Shown one piece after another: positions 58,367-64,000 of a stretch of DNA of 64,000 bases. This stretch comes from Allacma fusca (taxonomy: Eukaryota; Arthropoda; Collembola; Symphypleona; Sminthuridae). The DNA lies in contig OX359245.1 of the NCBI GenBank assembly GCA_947179485.1, forward strand, positions 57,461,067 to 57,525,066, read 5' to 3'. Within the stretch, counting starts at the first letter, position 1. Every line of letters starts with the position of its first letter. Both the position numbers and the translations under genes were made by a program. Below the pieces are notes generated by a model that was not told the DNA's origin, made no database searches, and saw only the letters and a list, made by a program, of their open reading frames with translations.

Positions 58367-58560
58367 TGATCCTCACAGGTACAGGTAGTACCCGGGTACA
58401 TGGGTATAGTTCCAGGTACAAAATGGGCACGTAAATTTTGTACCCGCAAATTTCGGGTACTTTTTGAGTATACACAATTTGACCCGCAAAGTTGGATACA
58501 GGCATGGGGATGACAGGTACAGCTATGACATTTTGACCTCCCGTTGCCAGATAGCCTACA
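58367..58560. mobile_element. Truncated relative of the GGTAC-word hAT
   Basis: AGTGATCCTCACAGGTACAG, then GTAGTACCCGGGTACATGGG, resembles the left end of the element at 53741. The array then fades by 58560 with no opposite terminus. It lies only about 30 bp beyond the target duplication of the intact element. Confidence 0.55.
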
Positions 58561-58694
58561 TAACAAAATCTGGGATTATTTCGGTCAGCTAAAGATTCTT
58601 GGTTGAATATTTGAACCATTTAAAATAGTATATTCCAAATCCACACCAAACCAACGAATCTGTTGCAAAATGTGAGACCAGAAAGTTATGTTGT

Positions 58695-58975
58695 GTAAGG
58701 CCTGCGTTCAAGTCAAGTATTTTGAGGATCCGAACTTGAACTTGACCTGCACTTGAACTTTCAAGTAGATATTTCTCAGTACCCGAACTTGGCGTTTCGG
58801 GTCCCAGGAATTACATGTCATACCAAGTCATATCTTGCAAGTAATTTTTCCAAAACCCCGAACTTGATCCGATACTTGAATGTCGGGTTCATAATACTTT
58901 CGAACCGAACTTGGAATTGACTTGAACCCCAACTTGGATTTCAAGTACTTGAACCTTACAACTTTGTAGTATGAA
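58695..58975. mobile_element. Miniature-element fragment with CTTGAACTTGAC words, copy 2
   Basis: Shares CCGAACTTGAACTTGACCTG and the following CACTTGAACT with 43515-43560. AAGTTC and CAAGTA words continue to 58975. Termini are unresolved. Confidence 0.45.
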
Positions 58976-58984
58976 GTCGCACAT

Positions 58985-59210
58985 TTATGTCTCTGCAGGG
59001 AGATCCTCAAAGACTTCAAAAATCTGTTGAAAAAAATAACCGATTTTCCATATCCCTGTTGGCAAAAATAATTTCCCTACTAGATCTCAAATACCTGCCA
59101 AATAAGGCCAATCTAAATACCCGTTTGCATAATAATTTCCCTGAAAAATCGAAAAATCCCTGCCAAGAAAAATTTCACCGAAGTTAAAACTCCCTGTTTG
59201 CAAAACCAAG
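58985..59210. mobile_element. CAGGGA/TCCCTG-word fragment
   Basis: Repeated CTGCAGGGAGAT, ATCCCTGTTGGCAAAAATAA, ATTTCCCTGAAAAATCG and CTCCCTGTTTGCAAAACC words correspond to the interior of the 261-bp MITE at 28599, on the other strand. No bounding duplication was found. Confidence 0.4.
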
Positions 59211-60168
59211 TCACTTTTTTTGGAGATTTCATTGATCATTTCATCTTTCTTCCGCGATTATCCTAAGTAATTTTAAAATAATTCATGCTCGTACACCAGG
59301 TAACTTTGTTTTAGATTTCCTGAAATCACTTTGAAATAAAATACATCAATTTTCTCGGTTGGCCTTGCAAGTCATAACAGCATAATTATTTTCCATCTCA
59401 CATTATTCCACATCAGACTACCATAACAAAATTAGATTGATTCTTCTTCCACTAGCATTTTAGAGGCATACATGCAGTAATAATAATAACTGCAAGACGC
59501 CCTCTGGTGGGACAGATTAAGTCAGCTCCACCTGCAAATTATCTTTCTACTGAACTGACTTAGGTTTAAATGAGAAGTACTCTTTCGCCAATTTGAACAG
59601 AACAGGTTGTTTCGGTAAATTAACCTTCCACCATTCGTCAATTTTTTTTTAAATTTCCCATTTACCCCTGGGATTGCTAGGAATTTATAAATAGTTGGAG
59701 ATACATATATACGCTATTCTCCAACTCTCTGAAATGTATAAGCAACGAGTGCGGAACTTACTAAATCTTTGATTTTTCTGTTCTCGTATCTATTACCAAT
59801 GGAGTATTTGATTTTGTACTTTGGATCAACTGATGTGGCAATAAACCGATTTTTTGAGAGGTTTAAATGTCAGGTTGACATTATTTTCAATTTAGTTTGG
59901 GCCTGCTTAGCTGCATTCTTTAGTGGCCCTATGCGATCTTCTTGAAAGTTGTTAAAAGAATCTATTACTTTTTTAACATTGGAATGCATGCATTATTATG
60001 AACTCTAATTACGTAGCGCAACAGCTGCAGTGGCTTTACTGCTTGTGGTGCCTTTTCTCTTTGCCTGAATTTCACAATTTACCCATTTACCATAGACGGG
60101 TATTATAAAACCCGGGTGCAGTGCCCAGAGATAGCGGGATGTTCAAACAAATTCATTTCATGTGCATC
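59211..60168. other. Intergenic, nothing recognised
   Basis: No open frame of note, no repeat structure and no RNA gene seen in about 950 bp. Confidence 0.4.
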
Positions 60169-60176
60169 ATTTGAAT

Positions 60177-60990
60177 CAGAGCTTCTATTGGGGACAAAAT
60201 TATTGTCCCGTCCCCGTCCCGTCCCGTCCCGATATTTTTTAAAAACCTTTGTCCCCAGTCCCGTCCCGTCAATCGGGACACGGGGACAAAAACCATGTCC
60301 CCGTCCCGTCCCCCAAAATTTTTAAAAACGTTGTTCCTGGTCCCGTCCCGAAAGTCGGGACATGGGGACAAAAATCTTGTCCCCGTCCCGTCCCCAAAAA
60401 TTTATAAAAAACGTTGTCCCCGTCCCGTCCCCAAAATTTAAAACAGTTGTCGACATTCTCATACCGAAAATTCGAACATGAGGAAAATTTCGTACAAACA
60501 ATATTTATACCAAACACATAAAAACACATTTATAGAATCGTGGCTTCAAGATTCTTCCTGAATTTTTTGAGCAACAAGCCTCATTTTCTACAACCTAAAA
60601 TCGAATGTCTTACATTCGGTGAAATAGTGTTCACAGAATAGTTTACTCATGAGCATTAAAGCTGAAACGTTATCCTTGTTCTGCTATGCTTGCTCGTCCC
60701 GTCACGTTATATACACGACCAAAAAGCATGTCGCGAATATAATGGGAACAATTGTTTTTGTCCCCGTCCCGAATATAGTGGGGACAATTTGTTTTGTCCC
60801 CGTCCCGTCCCTGATATAATGGGGACAATTTTTTTTGTCCCCGTCCCGTCCCGAATATAATTGGGACAATTTTTTTGTCCCCGTCCCGTCCCGATTACGA
60901 CATGGGGACAATTATTTTGTCCCTGGGGACGTCCCGTCCCGGTCCGTCCAGTGTCCCGACGTCCCGTCCCCGTCCCCGGCAGAAGCTCTG
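60177..60990. mobile_element. hAT-type MITE with GGGAC/GTCCC words (814 bp)
   Basis: Inverted termini CAGAGCTTCT and AGAAGCTCTG, flanked by an exact 8-bp duplication ATTTGAAT (60169-60176 and 60991-60998). Long arrays of CGTCCCGTCCCG and GGGGACAAAA words occupy 60190-60440 and 60740-60975. The middle 300 bp are AT-rich and non-coding. The local G+C content is far above that of the flanks. Confidence 0.92.
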
Positions 60991-60998
60991 ATTTGAAT

Positions 60999-61539
60999 CG
61001 CGATTGAAGGTATTTCGCGTGATTTCTTTCATGGAGTGAATTGAAAGAAATGATTCAATTCATGTGTGCAGTACTCATGGTCTACCTCAACTTGAGCGCG
61101 GCTCTGCGTACAAAATAGCTCATCAGGCCATCCACTACTGATTATTCAGAATGTACCATTAGGTTAATTTGTAGCAAAGAAGCAGGTCGCTCCATTCCCT
61201 GTCATTCCTATCTTATTTAATGCTTAAAATATAAGCATTACACTAAACCTTGTCATAGGTTGGCACTGCTTATTCCATAATTGAAGGAATACACTATACT
61301 CATGAGGAATGAGTGGAAAAGGGTTAGAGTAGTGGAGGTACATCCTTAAACTGATGTTGACATCCCATTAGTCACTGTGAGGACGGCTAGAGGGAGCTTT
61401 TATAGAAGATCCGAGAGAGAAAAAATCAAAATGATTTTCTGTGCAAAAGTAAACAAATCAGGTAAATAATTTTCAAGGATTTGAAAGAATTTTCCAATAT
61501 TTCGAAAGAATTACTTTACAATTTAGAATAAAAACGAAA
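60999..61539. other. Intergenic, nothing recognised
   Basis: No gene or repeat identified. A receptor exon 1 would be expected just left of 61540 by analogy with other units, but none is present. Confidence 0.4.
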
Positions 61540-62157
61540 CATAAGTTCTAAAAAATGTGTTCTTGGGCTTAAGGGCAAAATATTTTTCCAACATGAAAAC
61601 ATTGATATATATATATATATTTAACTAAACACAAACAGGACACAAAAAATTTTATTTTCCTCAAAAATTAAGTTGAGTAGTTTAAAACCATTTAATCCCA
61701 CGAATAGTTTCCTATTGATGACTCCATTGCTGATATGATTCCAAATATTTACTACAATGTTTTCAATTGACAACAGGAGTACCTACATATCACGAATTGT
61801 AGAAAATATAATAGACTTCCTTATTTACGATGAGTAAGCACGAGGGACAGTACAGTTTCTCGATAATATTCAGTAAATAGATGACTTTATTTTGTCACAA
61901 TGTGATTTGGAAAAACATTTCCCAAAAACAACATTAGAATTACAGTAGTATTCAATTACATAGACACTCATGCGAAAGAAGTAAGGAGATGTGAGATATT
62001 GTAAAAAAATACAACTCTTTATCAAGTTTGAAATATTATGAAACCTTACTTTGCAGTCATTTTACAGCCTCAGAGTAAACACAGAGATTGAAAGGACCTT
62101 TCCAGGTCAGAACCATTTTTAGAGAATAACAGCGAAACGCAACTTAGTAACACCTTG
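61540..62157. repeat. Orphan receptor 5' flank interrupted by a retrotransposon
   Basis: Similar in order to 47590-48160: AAATATTTTTC..ACATGAAAAC, TAGAAAATAT..TAGACTTCCTTATTT, GATGAGTAAGCACGAG and GAACCATTTTTAGA blocks. No receptor exon follows it. Homology ends abruptly at about 62157, where the retrotransposon starts. Confidence 0.65.
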
Positions 62158-62279
62158 ATTCTCGTTCGCGCCACTGTCGAGTACGGACGTGCTTTTGCTC
62201 CTCTCTGAAGGATAATTTCGGAAAAGTCTTTTTCGCATATTAAAGGAACTGTTGAAAGGATCTGCAACCCACCAGGATC

Positions 62280-63762
62280 ATGGAAAACCAAAAGGATGGT
62301 GCCAAGGCCCAAGGTAGGTGCAGATCTCTCAACACTTCCCTCTTATTGTTGTTTAATTGTTGAGAGTTGTGTATGTGTGTGCGTGTTGGAGTGGACGGCA
62401 TGGTTTTTTCTGTGCTGCTGTATAGGAGACCCTGCACATTCGACACGAGGGCGACATCTATGGAGAGTCGCCCAAGTCAGCGAATGTGCGGTGACTCACT
62501 ACAGCCGCACAGATGCCTCAGCGTTCACTCAAATTGACACAGGCACCAGTCTAGCAGTCCGCTGCTATGTTGTGATTTCTCACATATGTTGGCACAGATG
62601 GGCATTTAATTGTAGGATGCACTCTGTACCCCTAATACTCTACTGCAATAATAATCTCAAATATTTGTTATTACTTACTGTAGATATGGAATTCAACCCC
62701 CTCTCGCCACTGACCTCAGAGGAAATGGAGGTGGTTGTTCCGGATGAGGCTGTTGCCTCACTGTTAGCTGACTCTGGTGTTCCAGATCCGGCTCAAACCA
62801 ATGTTGAGCAGGGAACGGTTTCGGAAGCTATTGGTCAGGAGACATCAACTCCTGGTACTAGTTTCACCCGTGTTCCTAGTTCAGAGGTCAGGAAGATGAC
62901 CAGCAAGGATAGGAGGAGATATCTGAAACAACTCAGTATCGAGAAGAAGAAATCTACTCCCACACCGTCAACTCCTACCGTGACGGACAAGCGCCCTCAT
63001 CCGAGTGGCTCTGGTTCTAGCGCTGAGGAGTGTGGCAGGAAAAGTAGGAAGTTCGGTAGAACTGACCTGCCAACACCACCATCTGCGCATTCTTCTGGAG
63101 TCGGCTGTAAAGTACCTCCGAAGGATGCAGCCAAAACAACTGAGGTTAATGTTGAGACGCCTCTGCTCCCTGATTCCACCATAATTACCTTTGCGGGTGA
63201 TCATGAAGGGAAGAAGATAAGTGCAAAGGCTTGCCAACACTTTACCTTGGAGCTTTATAAGCGGTATGATGATGGAGTTAGTCAGGGGGTCATTCTTCAA
63301 ATGAGGGAGCCCACACTAACTCCAAACGGTCGTATTAGAGTTGATTGTTTCAACTCACATACCTATGATTGGGTGACCAATCAATGCCCCAACGTAAAGT
63401 GGGTGAGTCATTATGGGACTCATACCTTTACGGCTTGGAAGCCTACGGAAGCTCCCTCTGAGCAATCAGAGAAGCTTACAACCTTCTTCACCCGTGCTAA
63501 TGGTCCAGCGCTATCGTTTCCTGAGTTTCTGAAAAGACTCAGGACTCAGAATCCTGGTCTTAACACGGTGAGATGGAGGGAAATGTGGGTTGCGAACTCT
63601 CTTCCTGGGGCACCACTGCTAGGTTGCAGTAGGATCATTGGTGTTGATCCTTCCTCAGTGGAGTTTTTGCGTATCAAAGACTTCACGCTTTTCTACAGCG
63701 TAGGTACAATACGCTTTGAGGAAAGAATGAAGAAAAAGGAGCGCAAAAAGGCTGATGTGTAA
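62280..63762 (+). CDS. Retrotransposon ORF1 protein, DUF4780-like domain
   Basis: The open frame runs from before 62296 to 63762. The natural protein probably starts at 62686 (MEFNPLSPLTSEEMEVVV, 358 aa), because the frame upstream is Cys/Trp-rich and unlike protein. Alternatively, a GT-AG intron 62314-62683 joins an ATG at 62280 (MENQKDGAKAQ) in frame, giving 370 aa. Features: an acidic start, a Ser/Thr/Pro-rich middle with basic RKMTSKDRRRYLKQL, and a C-terminal domain with GRIRVDCFNSHTYDW, NTVRWREMWV and IGVDPSSVEFLRIKDF ending FYSVGTIRFEERM. That layout matches DUF4780 proteins of arthropod non-LTR elements. Likely role: binding the element RNA. Confidence 0.7.
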
Positions 63763-63799
63763 CTGCGGTGCAACCATCCTTTATCCTCCAAAATAATAA

Positions 63800-64000
63800 A
63801 TGTGTGTATCTTCTAGGTCAACTCCTGGGTCAAGTAACATGGGTGTATCTATTATAAATACTCCCCATGTCTACACGACCCAAATTAACTTGCATCACTG
63901 TCGTGATGCGTCAACTTCACTAATGAATTGGCGCGACAGTCTATTGATGCAACAAAAGAATGCATTGCATTTGCACAGTAACAGCAATATCTCTGCTCAT
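63800..64000 (+). CDS. Retrotransposon ORF2, N-terminal start (partial)
   Basis: An open frame from ATG 63800 to the window end (67 codons), 37 bp after the ORF1 stop. It reads through MGVSIINTPHVYTTQINLHH then CRDASTSLMNWRD. QINLxHCRxAxxxL is the usual beginning of the apurinic-type endonuclease domain in Jockey/I/R1-like ORF2 proteins. The catalytic and reverse-transcriptase parts lie beyond the window. Confidence 0.75.
   Translation, partial: MCVSSRSTPGSSNMGVSIINTPHVYTTQINLHHCRDASTSLMNWRDSLLMQQKNALHLHSNSNISAH

Larger units (their letters stand above)
62158..64000 (+). mobile_element. 5' part of a non-LTR retrotransposon
   Basis: The start is placed where homology to the receptor flank stops (AACTTAGTAACACCTT, then TCTCGTTCGCGCC). 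It contains a 5' UTR, an ORF1 with a DUF4780-like C-terminal domain and the beginning of ORF2, in the usual LINE order. The element is cut by the window edge. Neither terminal duplication nor the reverse transcriptase is visible. Codon content is more GC-rich than the neighbourhood, as expected for a recent insertion. Confidence 0.75.

Noticed and set aside
60153-60911. Several minus-strand frames rich in GRDGD and GTGT repeats
   Set aside because: They are translations of GTCCC-word arrays inside a MITE.
62296-62685. N-terminal extension of ORF1 in the continuous frame
   Set aside because: The composition (runs of C, V and W) is unlike protein coding and the segment is better explained as 5' UTR or an intron; used only as an alternative.

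Overview
This is a eukaryotic, AT-rich, repeat-dense window with short GT-AG introns and no operons. Its content points to an arthropod. The only host-like genes are a head-to-tail array on the minus strand of closely related three-exon genes. They encode 386-residue, seven-transmembrane proteins that look like arthropod gustatory-receptor-type chemoreceptors. A springtail (Collembola) is my best guess from the look of these receptors, but the sequence alone cannot prove it.

Receptor array (right to left is the direction of transcription). Four copies are intact with identical exon lengths (370, 307 and 484 nt): 47430-45956, 40111-38468, 31947-30316 and 11887-10232. Two copies are pseudogenes. 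The one at 15278-13650 has a nonsense codon and a 7-bp insertion. The one at 7289-6490 has a 1-nt deletion and no third exon. A 20-codon stub of exon 1 lies at 34067-34006. Copied 5' flank without any gene lies at about 61540-62157 and 1-330. The space between genes is itself copied flank, so paralogues act as empty sites for mobile-element insertions.

Mobile DNA. From left to right:
- An EnSpm/CACTA-like element (about 587-6131) carries a TNP2-like transposase and a DUF4806-type companion gene, with a Tc1/mariner-type foldback inside the companion.
- Several hAT-type miniature elements have exact or near-exact 8-bp target duplications. Each family has long arrays of its own short word near the ends (ATTCGATT, GGATTA, GAACTGA, GGGAC, GGTAC and others).
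- A decayed Helentron (about 16740-24890, minus strand) has Rep, PIF1-type helicase and endonuclease remnants and is interrupted by a 989-bp element.
- Two hAT insertions sit back to back in one target (28599-28859 and 28869-30081).
- Two copies of a pogo-like MITE are present (36539-37366 and 43881-44680).
- A three-level nest occupies 50196-53193: an unclassified element, then a hAT MITE, then a Helitron.
- A full hAT element occupies 53741-58334. Its 12-exon transposase is open throughout and encodes 691 aa.
- The 5' part of a non-LTR retrotransposon runs from about 62158 to the window end.

How it fits together: a chemoreceptor cluster grew by segmental duplication while taking repeated insertions. 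The 28869-30081 element is an internally deleted relative of the intact hAT at 53741-58334, so that element is a plausible source of transposase for at least one miniature family here. No tRNA, rRNA, CRISPR or bacterial feature was seen.
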